DNA of 64,000 bases, from NCBI RefSeq assembly GCF_043641665.1, contig NC_092193.1, positions 151,501 to 215,500 of the forward strand. Direction: 5' to 3'. The first letter of the stretch is position 1; every line of letters starts with the position of its first letter. The stretch comes from Enoplosus armatus (lineage: Eukaryota; Chordata; Actinopteri; Centrarchiformes; Enoplosidae). This document shows, one piece after another, positions 12,004 through 22,835 of this stretch. The position numbers were made by a program, and so were the translations under genes. A model generated the notes under the pieces. It worked only from the letters and a program-made list of their open reading frames with translations. It did no database searches and was not told the DNA's origin.

Positions 12004-12273
12004 TTACTGGTGGTCTTTCCCAGGTTTTGGAAGAAGACATATTATGGCGCTACGCATTGACAATGGCATTGACTGATTGTCTATCATGTCATTGTACAAC
12101 TTAACCTTCAGCAGTGAAACCGTCACCTCCGGGGGTCTGACCAGAGTCTCAAACTCATCTAATACAGGAAGTGAGACGTTCCTCAAGAGACAGTCCAAGC
12201 TATGATCTTGTCCTGTGCACTCAGCTTGATATAAATTGAAATAAAAATCTTTGAATACATGGTTAATTAACAT
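12004..12273 (-). mobile_element. L1/Tx1-like LINE reverse transcriptase fragment
   Basis: The minus frame ends with LPLSMRSAIICLLPKPGKD, which matches the N-terminal reverse transcriptase block (S-x-I-x-L-L-x-K-x-G-K-D) of L1/Tx1-type LINEs. It is preceded by a helical region with SLPVLDEFETLVRPPEVT. The frame stops right after the motif, so it is a short truncated remnant. Confidence 0.7.
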
Positions 12274-12432
12274 TTGAACATTTATGATGATAATTTTAGA
12301 GCCTCTTATAGAATTGACTGTTTACTCTCCAACTGTTTAAGCTGAAGAGGTTCCTAATGAACAGACAGCCTTAAAGTAACCGCTAACTGTAGCTGTCATT
12401 AGTTAGTTAGCCATGCACCTATTAGCTTAGCT

Positions 12433-12493
12433 GACTGGGAGCTCGGGCGCCGGTAGGAGGAGATTTTCAGGCCCGGGCACTGAGCTCCCAGTC
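12433..12493. repeat. 12-bp perfect inverted repeat
   Basis: gactgggagctc (12433-12444) and its reverse complement (12482-12493) enclose a 37-bp GC-rich loop. Less perfect agctagc/gctaac pairing lies outside. It looks like the core of a small foldback element. Confidence 0.7.
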
Positions 12494-12837
12494 CAGGCAA
12501 AGTCAGCTAGCTGCGCAGCTAACTAGCTAACACTAAAGCAGCCATCAAGAAACAAACTAACTTTTCTTCACAACTGAAAAAGCACTTTCTGCGAGACAAA
12601 CTGAACAAGCTCCAAACACCTGAAGAGTTGTCTGAGCGGGTGGATGAGCATCCCTGTTCTTGGTTGGCGTGCTGTGATTGTAGCAGATGACCTGCTGGGG
12701 GCGTGGCTGAGGGCGGTGACAGCACAACCTTACAGAAGTCCTGACGGCTCGTTTTAAAGGCCCAGTGTCTGAATACTGGCTGTGTGCATTTCTCCATGGA
12801 CTGAGCGTTTTGATACTTTCACAGTATTTATATATCA

Positions 12838-12902
12838 GCTAGAGCTGCTTTATAATCCAACAAGACATGGACATCGCACGTTCTACAATATGGGACCTTT
12901 AA
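12838..12902. mobile_element. Right end of a TTAA-bounded (piggyBac-like) repeat
   Basis: The sequence caatatgggacctttaa at 12886-12902 is the inverse of TTAAAGGTCCCATATTG, an end found on fish piggyBac-type non-autonomous elements. I could not find the matching left end, so the extent is unknown. Confidence 0.4.
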
Positions 12903-13970
12903 CGCTAATGAGGACAGTGACAAATTAAGAATATTCAGCATTGTAAGTCCCAGAAATGGCTGGTAGGGGGTTGTGGAGGCAGGTGGTTGGTTTAGAAGCT
13001 AGCACCAGCTCAGACAATATTTCAAGATGTAAGAAGTGAGACTGGCTTGGATGCAGCATGAGAATATTGTAGGGCCGTTTCTTCAGAGGTAGCTGGAGAT
13101 GAGGAACTCCTACAGAAAAAGACTAAAAACTGATGAAGCGTGGAGGGTGAGCAGGTAACAGGCGTCTGTATCTGAGTATGTTTGGCTTCAGAGTCAAAGA
13201 GAAATGTCAGATTGTGTTTATTGTTACTGATGAAGGGACAGAAAGCTGCTGCTGAAAGGGCATGTCCGTCATGTCAAACACTCTCGTGCCATGAGAGGTA
13301 GAAAACTTACAGTTTGGATTTACATCAATAACGTTGCAGTCACTTTATTAACCCACCATCCCTCAAACAATAAACTTTATTACAAATCTAACAACAGAAA
13401 ATTCCACCATTTATCAAAACATTTGATCAAAACATAGAAAATTCCACCATTTATCAAAACATTTGATTTCATAAGTCAGAAAACTGCGGCTCCACTTCTC
13501 ACCTGTCCAACTACCTGAAGGTGTTCAATGCTCGGTCTCAAAGGGACATGCTGTGTTTCTAACTGCTCACTGTAATTATTCACGAGTCATTAAACCTGAT
13601 TAATGGTTCATCTCCTCCCTGTCACTTCCTGTCAGCTGGTACCACGCTGATGTGAGGGGGTCACATCAGAGTGGTACCCCCCCCCCCACTTCCTTCAGGC
13701 TGCAGCAGGAGACTTTAAAATGCCAAAACCTCAGAAACTGTCAGCACACATTACACTCACAGTATGTGTGTGTGTGTGGGGGGGGGGGGGGTTCTCATGA
13801 CATTACGTTACATTACTTCAGTTATTATGGAAACAACAGTCACAAATTTAACATTGTGCAATTTTGACATTATTTGTTATTTGCTTAAATGCAGGAAATA
13901 TTTTATTTACTTCACAACTTGCCAAACTAAACTTACACACACATAGACACACACACACACACACACACAC
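12903..13970. other. Intergenic, no gene seen
   Basis: Unique sequence with a 30-bp tandem duplication (aaaattccaccatttatcaa at 13399 and 13438), a C run at 13677-13688 and a G run at 13779-13791. No coding signal. Confidence 0.5.
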
Positions 13971-13971
13971 T

Positions 13972-14170
13972 GGGTGGCATGGTGGTGCACGAGAGGTGGA
14001 GCTGGTTAGAGCAGGTTGGGGGTTTGATCCCCGGCTCCCCCCGTCACGTTGAAGTGTCCTTGAGCAAAACACTGAACCCTGAGTTGCTCCTGATGGAGAC
14101 CAGTACCTTGCATGGCAGCTCGGTCGCCATTGGTGTGTGAATGTGTGAGTGATTTACCATTTACACACAC
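13972..14170 (+). mobile_element. Fish SINE-like repeat
   Basis: The stretch gtggagctggttagagcagg then ttgggggtttgatccccggc includes GGTTTGATCC, close to a pol III B box (GGTTCGANNCC), as in tRNA-derived SINEs. It continues into the conserved-looking ccttgagcaaaacactgaac and gtcgccattggtgtgtgaat blocks common in fish genomes. It could instead be a non-autonomous DNA transposon; I did not find clear ends. Confidence 0.5.
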
Positions 14171-14311
14171 ACACAGACAGGAGTTTATGCTGTTTGTCTG
14201 GAAACACAAGACAGTGTGTGTGTTGATGTTTCTGCTCTATTTACCAGCATATGAGAGGCCATTTAGGGTGAAAACATTGAAATACCTTCACACACTGCTG
14301 GCTATAGGCTG

Positions 14312-14739
14312 CTTGTGTGTGTGTGTGTGTGTGTGTGTGTGTCAGGGCGTCCAGAGGTTGTTTCAGTGTTTCTTTGACTCAGAGCACAACCTGGGCCTAC
14401 ACAACACAGAGTATGTTCTTATTTCAGAGTCTAACAACAATCACATTGATAACTTATATATATGTATAATATTATATATAAATCGCTGTCATCATATTCA
14501 CAAGACCAGATTTCTTCAGTTTCTACTAATAAAAACATGTTTCTTATTGTTGAACTATGATTCTGTCTGTAGAGGATTTAAAAACAAAAAGCTTTTAAGA
14601 CATCTCACCTCTTCACAAACATTGTGGACAACATTGCCAGATGATTTGATTGCTTATTCACTTTTCATATATCTATTTTATCTTTTTACATTGTTCAATC
14701 TTGTTTCTGCTTGTATCTTTTTTATGATTAATAATAATA
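14312..14739. other. Microsatellite and AT-rich intergenic sequence
   Basis: (GT)n at 14313-14342, then AT-rich sequence. The plus-strand frame that spans it crosses a microsatellite and a LINE tail and has no domain. Confidence 0.5.
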
Positions 14740-15200
14740 GCAATAAACTTTATTTATGCAGCACCTTTCAAAACACAGTTACAAAGTGCTTTACAATAAA
14801 AACAGAACATATTTAAAACGCAAAGAGAGTAAAATGAAATAAAATGTTGTGTAGGTCGTAAGACATCAACAAAATCACAGAAAAGGCCATTTTTAAAGAG
14901 TGTGATTTTTAAATTGCCTTAAAAGACCAGACAGAGTTCGTCTTTCCACAGTCTGCAAACGCTCTATCACCTTTGAGAATCAATCTGGACCTTTGAACAA
15001 CAAGGCCTCTCAGAGCTTTGTAAGTAATCAGTAATGTCTTAAAATCAGTTCTAAAAGCAGCTGGTAGCCAGTGTAAGGAGGCCAGGTCGGTGAAATGTGC
15101 TTGTTTCCTGGCAGCAGAGTTTTGGATGAGCTGGAGGCAGCAGAGGGAGTTTTTGTTTGTTTTTAATTGAGGAATTAATGGATTATAACATATCAATAAA
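14740..15200 (-). mobile_element. LINE C-terminal fragment with 3' tail
   Basis: Minus frame 15196-14909 contains LQLIQNSAARK and [19 protein letters not shown], the C-terminal block of L2/CR1-type ORF2. The left end, aataaactttatttatgcagcacctttc at 14742, is the reverse complement of a LINE 3' end. Truncated at its 5' side. Confidence 0.7.
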
Positions 15201-16420
15201 ATTATAACACAGCCATCCTTATTTTTTTTTTCAATTAAGGTGGAAATTGAGGGATTTCATGTGATTTGGTCAGTATGTTGTTTTTTAAACCTCTTAAGGT
15301 CTTTAAATGATGCACAATAAATTAAAACCCTTAATATAATTTTACCCATTCATTCACCCAAAATTTGGGGTTGATCCCTAAATTTGTACCTTAAATAAAA
15401 ATATAAATGACCAGTTAAAGGTACAAATTAAAGGCCTCCTGTTACTTTGTACATTTTAATGGGTTCCAACACCTCAAAAAACCCTTAACCCTGCATTAAA
15501 ACCCTCTTTAAAAAGTTAATATAGTCATCTGTGAATGTTTCCATTAATTTGTCCAAATCTGGTAAACCTGTTAAAAATCTGAATAAGAATCAAAGTATTT
15601 CCTAACACAGTCTATGATCAATTATTATTCCTGGTCATGTAGTAAACTTCACATTTACTGAAAAAGCACCTTTCATTGTTTCACAGAGGCCCTTTGGGAA
15701 TCTCATCTGCTCATACCCGTCCTAAATTAAGCAACTAGCTCCTTATCTTTTGCCAATACGTATGAAAACATGCGAGTTTGGAAACTGACAAACACATCAC
15801 ATCTGAAGAGAGTGGGATTTCATAATTAATTAGGGGGAAAGTCAATAATATACATGTTCATACTATAGTCTAATATTTAATATTTATAAAAAAAATTCAT
15901 ATAATAGTTTCTTGAGTTTTGCAGTTTTATGTTAAATACCAAAAACGTAGACACGCAAAAACCTGACTCTTTTTCTCCTTCTGCAGTTTGTTTTCAGAGA
16001 CTGTTGCCATGGAAACAGTGAATTGATTGGTCAGTGTGAGTGTCACCCAAGCACCAGGTGACGATTATGAGCGCTTCCTCCTCCTTTCAACTTAAAACGA
16101 ACTTAAAAAAAACAAACGATGGACTGCAGTTTAAAACTAAAGTTTTCCATTTTTAATTTTCAAAAATAAAACTGAACTTTTTCTTTTACAAACAATCTGA
16201 ATAAAACATATGAAGAATCTGATTTAGTTTAAAAACTGTTAGAAAACATTTAGTTAAAAAACATCATCAGTTGATCCCTGAAATCATTTCAATCATGAAG
16301 CTGCCAAAAAACAGAGACTGCTGGTGACTGAGCGCGCTCAGAAGATTGTTTACTGCTGATGAGTCTGTTTTTCATAGTTTCCGGTCAGGACGTCAGGATG
16401 CTGGCATCTGTTGCTTCTTG
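15201..16420. other. Sequence 3' of MPLKIP, no gene seen
   Basis: AT-rich non-coding sequence. The part nearest 16420 should hold the MPLKIP 3' untranslated region on the minus strand. I did not identify a poly(A) signal with confidence. Confidence 0.4.
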
Positions 16421-18191
16421 TCAGGTTGTCTGTCTGTCTGCATTCGCGATGGGCTGCAGAGCTGCCCAGGGATCCTGCAGCATCGACGGACTGAAATATT
16501 TCTCCACTGAAGAGTCCGAAGGTCCAGACTGAAAACACACACACATTTAATATGATTACTTAAAAACAACAAGCTTTATCAGAAAATCACTTTGACTGCA
16601 CACACACTTTTTATTCAAAGTTCTTAACAATATAATGTGTTGGAAGTAGTTTGCCTTGCGGTCCAGCAGAGGGCGCTTAGGGGTCTTGGAGTTGTCTTTG
16701 ATCAGGACATGTCCTTTAACTCGTAAAACTTCAAGGACTGCCTTTTTTCACCTCCGTGACATTGAAACATCAGGAAGATCCTGTCTCAAACAGATGCAGA
16801 ACAACTAGTCCATGCATTTGTCACGTCTAGGCTGGATTATTGCAGTTCCTTATTATCAGGCTGTCCCAATAAGTCCCTGAGGACTCTCCAGTTGATCCAG
16901 AATGCTGCGGCACGTGTACTGACTGGAACCAGGAAAAGAGATCATATTTCTCCTGTGTTAGCGTCGCTGCACTGGCTCCCTGTAAAATCTAGAATAGAGT
17001 TTAAAATCCTTCTCCTGACCTACAAAGCTCTTACTGGTCAGGCACCATCATATCTTAAAGAGCTCATAGTGCCCTATTACTCCACTAGAGAACTGCACTC
17101 CCAGAACGCAGGGTTGCTTGTGGTTCCTAGAGTCGGCCATCTTTATATACAGTCTACGGTGGAGACGCGTCGGCCATCTTTATATACAGTCTACTGTGGA
17201 GACGCGTCGGCCATCTTTATATACAGTCTGTGGTGGAGACATGTCGGCCATCTTTATATACAGTCTACGATGGAGACGAGTCGGCCATCTTTATATACAG
17301 TCTACTGTGGAGACGCGTCGGCCATCTTTATATACAGTCTGTGGTGGAGACATGTCGGCCATCTTTATATACAGTCTACGGTGGAGACGAGTCGGCCATC
17401 TTTATATACAGTCTGTGGTGGAGACGAGTCGGCCATCTTTATATACAGTCTGTGGATTTAACTATAAATGAACTGAGAGGGTCTAAATCTGTTATCATGT
17501 AACCCCCCGACCTGTTGGGTCTCTGTAATAATATTCTAAACTCTGTGTTGTGATATGGCGCCATGTTAACATTCAATACAAATGGAGGAGAGTAGCGATC
17601 GAAGTCCAGCTGATCTGATAATCCGGACACTGAAGCGTCTGAGAGGGTAGTAAATAATCAACACACACACACAGAGGCTGATGTCACTGCTGACACGTTT
17701 AATACTCACGGTGATACAAACTACTACTACTAATAATAATAATGATATCTGACTCGCACACGGAGGATCGACGTGTTTATTGTTGAAACAAGCACGTGAC
17801 TCCGAGTTCACTGTCTCATAAACTTACACCTTTTTTGAAACTTTACCTGCAAGTTTTGAGTTGAGGGCCGCCGGAACCCCCCTCCCCTGCGCCACATCTG
17901 CCCTCCGAACCCCCGGGACTCGCCGATGAACCCTGCCGGAGAGTCTCCGAACCCACGGGAACCGCTGTTGAACCCAGAGAACGGAGAACCGTCCCTGTAT
18001 CCTCGGATAGAACCCGGGGAGTAGGCCGGAGAATAAGCGGGGCCGCCACGGGGAGATCCTCCGCGGTGTCCGCAGCCTCCATAGGGGGAGCGAGCCCCGT
18101 GGAAACCCCAGCAGGAGGTCGGGGAGGGAAACCTTCCAGCCGGCCGCGGAGCTCCGGGACTCCGCTGAGGTCTGACCGGAGCTCGGTACAT
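16421..18191 (-). CDS. mplkip: M-phase-specific PLK1-interacting protein (TTDN1)
   Basis: Small nuclear/centrosomal protein linked in humans to non-photosensitive trichothiodystrophy and to PLK1 and lariat-debranching partners. Exon 1 (17847-18191, 345 bp) starts MYRAPVRPQRSPG and is rich in Gly, Ser, Pro and Arg (RSPYGG, SPAYSPGS, GFRRPSTQNLQ), as in the family's disordered N terminus. It ends in phase 0 at TTGCAG before GTAAAG. Exon 2 (16421-16528, 108 bp, after TTTTCAG) reads SSVEKYFSPSMLQDPWAALQ. This is the conserved C-terminal motif (human ENYFKPSMLEDPWAGLEP), followed by PIANADRQTT and TGA. Total 150 residues against about 179 in human. In-frame upstream ATGs exist; I chose 18191 because the N terminus then aligns with the human start. 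The intron holds an antisense L2 fragment and a 37-bp satellite. Confidence 0.9.
16683..17133 (+). mobile_element. L2-type LINE fragment in the MPLKIP intron
   Basis: Plus-strand copy of the C-terminal part of ORF2: from [13 protein letters not shown] sequence through [20 protein letters not shown] and [20 protein letters not shown] to LLVVPRV. It is very close to 40735-41190 and 50785-51238. It stops at the PRV codons (cctagagtc) and the next base belongs to a 37-bp tandem repeat, so the 3' end of the element is missing. Antisense to MPLKIP. Confidence 0.9.
17131..17456. repeat. 37-bp tandem array (cggccatctttatatacagt)
   Basis: Nearly nine copies of gtcggccatctttatataca + gtctacggtggagacgc, differing mainly at a few positions (acggtgg/tgtggtgg; gcgtc/gagtc/catgtc). 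Identical-class units occur in opposite orientation at 30884-31131. [16 protein letters not shown] reading frames are translations of the array. Confidence 0.95.
17457..17846. other. MPLKIP intron, no feature seen
   Basis: Unique intron sequence from the end of the satellite to the exon 1 donor at 17846, with a short CA run near 17663 and small ACT/AAT runs near 17720-17745. Confidence 0.5.
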
Positions 18192-18335
18192 GTGATTAGC
18201 TAAAAAATAACAAAGAGAGACCCGGAGGATTCTTCTGCTGGAGACCACAAACACAACAAAACACTGTGACTGAACCGGAAGCGGAAACACGCAGCTCCGC
18301 TTCCGGCGAAACACTCAGCTCCGCTTCCGGCCCTA
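18192..18335 (-). promoter_or_regulatory. MPLKIP promoter / 5' UTR with repeated ETS sites
   Basis: Within 150 bp upstream of the ATG the sequence CCGGAAG (cttccgg on the plus strand) occurs repeatedly, near 18275, 18300 and 18325. A direct repeat, cagctccgcttccgg, lies at 18292-18306 and 18317-18331. Another cttccgg lies at 18532. CCGGAAG is the core of ETS/GABPA sites found in TATA-less housekeeping promoters. The start site itself is not visible. Confidence 0.55.
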
Positions 18336-20649
18336 CAGGCTACAGACATCTTTCTTCTTTATTAAAGACAATAGCATAGACAATACATATAAGTCACACA
18401 AAGACACACAAAATACACCAACGCAAGGCCCAGGGCTACAGGCAGGAACATATCCAATCTTCATTCATACATCTAGATCACAGAGTGCTGCAGGAATGAG
18501 TCCTAAAATCCGGAAAGTAGCGTCTTTACGCTTCCGGTTCCCTCATCTGGAAGTCAGTGGGTTTTTGTTCAGATGCCTGAAGTAATGTATGTGGTAAACA
18601 CGAGCTGAAGACATTCTGACGTTTTGTTCTACGACATAAAATACGTCAGTAGATACCCCACTCGAGAATTTTTAAGCTTTTAGCTGTATTAAAAAGTCCT
18701 CATGTCGAACACAGAAACTCAACCACTCACTAGGCCACCATTACAGCCTCATGTTTATACTGTATATCTATATATCTATGTCTATATACCTATATATCTA
18801 TCTATCTATATCTATATCTATGTATATATCTATATATAGATATATGTCTATCTATATGTCTATCTGTCAATATGTCTATATTGTCTTACTAGTTGAAGCT
18901 CAGCGGTGGTGACCTAGAGGTCATGTGACTGTGGTGTAGTTCATTTATATATAGCATTAGCTTTTTACTTATGGTGATTCCATTTACATTTCAAAAATCA
19001 TAAAAGTGGTGTTCATTAGTGAAGATTATAAAACATTAATATTACAATGTGTATTCCCAACACCAATAATAATACCACAATAATAAATGATTATTAATTA
19101 CATGAATAATAACTATTATTGTTATTATAATAGCCTACTAACCTGCATATTTGCATTGATTATAATGAACTGAACAGGCACTTTCTACTCAGAAATCAGA
19201 AATTCTTTATTGATCCCCGGGGGGAAATTATACAATGTATACAATACACAATATACTCCTCAGTGTTTCTGCATTGAGAAACCAGTGCATACCACTTCCT
19301 GTTTCCAGCTATGGCTTTCACTAAATCGCAACGCGCCCAAAGTTTTTAATTTGTCACATTATCTGTCCAGTGCTAGTAACATTACCGTTGTGTTTTTGTT
19401 GGATCAGAAATTTGCCACAAGAAGTTGTATGCACCGGTTTAGCTGTTACCGTGACAACGTGAAAACAATTGCAAAAATCAGGGGATGCCCTATTTATTTC
19501 AGATTGTTAAGTCTATTATTGTCATTTTTTAAAGAAAGAGAAGCTTGTGTGGGCTACAAATGTCCGTTATTATTAGATTAATGAGACGATAGAAGGCACT
19601 ATTAGAGTTTGTGAACTTGAGACAGGTCACAGGTAAGGTCACGATAAGGTCAATCTGTGCATGATCTTGACAACTGCGCACATGTAAGCAAACAAGCATA
19701 CTCTGCTCCTCGACCTCTTCAATGAGAATCCAGACAGGTAAGACATCCACCAGTCAGTCCCGAGTGATTAAAATGAGGAGTGGATTATTGATACATGTAG
19801 TAGGATGGAAATGCGACATGTTTAGTTTTTATGTGGAAACAGACACCGCCCCTAATTTTTGTTTATTATTGTACTAATCAAACACTAACACTTTGACACT
19901 TTGTCTGAATTTAAGGGTAATACTCCTCCATAACAGTAGATGGTGCTCTGATGCCTCTGTGGATCCAGTAGGGAAACGTGTTAATTACCAGCTCTGCTCG
20001 TGCACAGCTCAGAAATAAACATGCTGTGGCTGGAGCAAGAAGCTAACTTTGGTCCTCTCTCCCATTAATCCACAGCTAAGCTGATATTTGACTACACAGT
20101 GCTCTTCAGCCTGTGTAACCCTTGCTACCGGCCTAGATTTCCCCTAGGTCTGGTGCCAGTAACATACACAGCCATTTTGTCAGCTGCCTGTGATTTTTTT
20201 GAGACATTATATTGTCAGTCAGAGTACATGCTCATATTTCTATGGGAACAAGTACACAAAAGTAGTCCACACACATTCTGTAGTTCTGAGTCAAGTCTTG
20301 TGTATTGAATTGTTGGATTAATGGATTTATTGACATTATTTAATGTCCATTGTATTATTATTATTATTATTATTATTATCATTCCTGTGTAATACGTTGT
20401 ATTTATTGAGTATACTATTTATTTTTTCTAATTATAAACACTCAGCCCTCAAAATCATTATGGATGAATTTCTCAAAAGTCTGATAAATAAAACTTTGCT
20501 TAAAGGCAGCTGCTGTTTTATCATCATCATCATCATCATCAATGTTATTAGTTCCTCAAGGATCTCGTTGTTTTAAGGTTAGTTTCTTCTCTATGACACC
20601 CATATGACATATGACACCCCGTCTCACACCTGCCTTCTGAATTCTGAAT
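18336..20649. other. Intergenic, repeats only
   Basis: A (TATC)n/(TATA)n block lies at 18762-18880. At 19192-19240 cagaaattctttattgatcc is the reverse complement of a LINE 3' tail (minus-strand insertion). (TTA)n at 20355-20380 and ATC repeats at 20520-20540. The plus frame 19210-19581 has no recognisable domain. Confidence 0.55.
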
Positions 20650-22630
20650 ACAGTTTGATGACTCTCAGGTCTGTATCAGGTCTGGACTTGGACTCTTATT
20701 GTAGTTAAAGCTGCTGCTGAATCACTGCATATGACGGAGTTGTTTCCCATAATATTTGCAGCGTCTCTGCTGTGAATACTGACCTCTGATCTGAAATGTC
20801 TGTTTTTGATTCTTAATTCAGGTATGGTTCCTTTGATCCATCTGTATAAATCTGTAAATACAAACTTCATTCTTGTTGCAGACTCGATCTCCTGATTTCT
20901 TTCTTTTATTATTAATTATCATAATTATTATTATGTATGCATAGATCAACTTCAGGTTCTGGGATCAGCCATGATGGCACAACTGACCAACAGACATTAA
21001 CATTAATTATTTCCAAATTTTATTATTTAGGTCCTTCTCGCTCTTCACAAGCGTTCCCAGTGTTGATCTAACAGACATTGTTATGTCCATGTCCTTTTAT
21101 TTTCATCAAGAAATTCAACCCAAGTTTATATTCAACACTTCTGTCAACAGGGCAGGTACTGGAATAGTGTGAAATGCCCCGCTATGTATTTTCAGGGCTT
21201 TAGTTTGTATTATATCCAGTTTTTTAATCACTGTAGGAGCTGCTGATCCGTAAACCGTGCATCCATAACCAATAACTGATCTAATCATTGCTCTGTTTAT
21301 CATTATGACTTACTCTCTGTCAGCCTCATAGTCCTGTGCACTGTCCATGTCACCCTTTCATCAAAAGGTTTTAATATATATGACATAAATATATGTATAT
21401 TTTTATATCATATATATATTAAAACCTTTTCTCTGATTTCTTTTCATATCATGTATTTTGTTTTGTCTATGGATATCATTGGTCCACTCAGTCACTTTGA
21501 ATCGCTCTTTGAATTTCTTGATTTGCTGCAGCTTTCTTGGTATCAGTGTCTAGATTCAGGATAGCGTCCATAGTTGAGCGCCGCCAGCATCTGTTCTGAT
21601 GTGTCTGTTCCCATTTGTTCCATTATTTTACATAATACAGAGGTCAGGGCAACGGTCCAGTGAGAAACAGGGTTATTGGGCTCCTTCCCGGGTTTCAAAG
21701 TTACAATTGTTACAGCATGTTTCCAACAAATCTCCCACACGTTATTGATTAGGGTTAACACCAGCCCTCCAGTGTGTGTAATAGTTGATATCCCAGTCCA
21801 TCTCTACCTGTGGTATCTTTGCCTTGATAGCTCTTTAATTCCTCTAATGAAAAACACATTGACAGTAATTATTCATTTGTCATTTCTTCTGTTTGCCTAA
21901 TGTTTCCTCTCCTCATATTTTCCTCACTTACATAGTTTGAACTATGAATTGTTTGGAACTCTTTTGCCAACATTGGCTTTTCCTATATTTTACAGCCTCA
22001 ACACTTTTTTTTGGGGGGGGGGGCAGGACTTCGTAAATACTGCTGTCATTCTGCAAACTAAATTCCAGATCTTTTTTATTAGCTTTGGCTCTAAATCACT
22101 TGTATTCAATAACACAGCTATCAAGCGGATGTCTTTTTAACTTTTAACTTTTCTGGCTCGGACTTCAGAGTTAGATCCCTCATTCCACCACGGGACCATT
22201 GTGCCTCTTTGGGGATTTGTTTTCTTGCAGCTCATCATATTACTTAGTTTCTGCATTCACATTATTCTCAAATTCTATTTACGCCCCTTAAAATTAAGCC
22301 TCAAGGAGAAGTTGATTGGTTCCTCAATTAAGTATTATTAATTATTGGCACATGATCACTTCCCACCCACGGATTAATGTCAATTCTGCTGAAGTAATTG
22401 TGGTATCTAATAGAGGATGAAATTGCCCGGCTAGTTTTAATCCATGTTGGTCAGCCATTATTTAATATGACTAGATTGTTTTTCTCTCTCTTCTTACTTC
22501 CCCATAGTTTATTACTACTGGTAACTTAATCTTATCCATCACTTCCTGAAAATAACTTAATGCAGGGGTTATACTAATGAATAATGGTGATTTTCCCCGG
22601 ATCGGTCCAGGCCTCTATTGCTACACACTC
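20650..22630 (-). mobile_element. Degraded I-clade LINE with RNase H
   Basis: Minus-strand fragments appear in the order expected for an I/Nimb-type LINE. An endonuclease end reads SDHVPI-like (near 22350), followed by VPWWNEGSNSEVRARK (near 22190). A reverse transcriptase entry block, LKPGKEPNNPVSHWTVALTS with KIMEQM, lies at 21761-21600. A post-RT block, IGYGCTVYGSAAPTVIKKLD with QTKALKIHSGAFHTIP, lies at 21303-21120. An RNase H block reads ICSDSAAALTTIR at about 20720. Stops and shifts separate the pieces, so it is dead. It lies between MPLKIP and the first IMPA gene. Confidence 0.8.
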
Positions 22631-22835
22631 CATTTCTAATAATGATGATGATGATGATGATGGCTGTCATCTTTTTACCTCACCTGTCGTTCTGATGTAA
22701 CACTGGTGGTCTTTAAGTAACACACGTCGTCCAGATGTTTTTATGAGAAACTTTATCACAAACTTTACTAAACAGCATCAGACTGAACACATAAAATATA
22801 TTGTTTAACCCACAATGCACTGCCCTCCGTCACTG

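Noticed and set aside
13980..14050. Possible tRNA gene because of ggtttgatcc
   Set aside because: Only a B-box-like segment is seen; no cloverleaf with an anticodon arm could be drawn, so it is treated as a SINE-like repeat.
14112..14816. Plus-strand frame of 234 codons
   Set aside because: Crosses a SINE-like repeat, a GT microsatellite and a LINE tail; no domain.
17118..17502. Overlapping frames [20 protein letters not shown]
   Set aside because: Translation of the 37-bp satellite; unrelated to any protein family.
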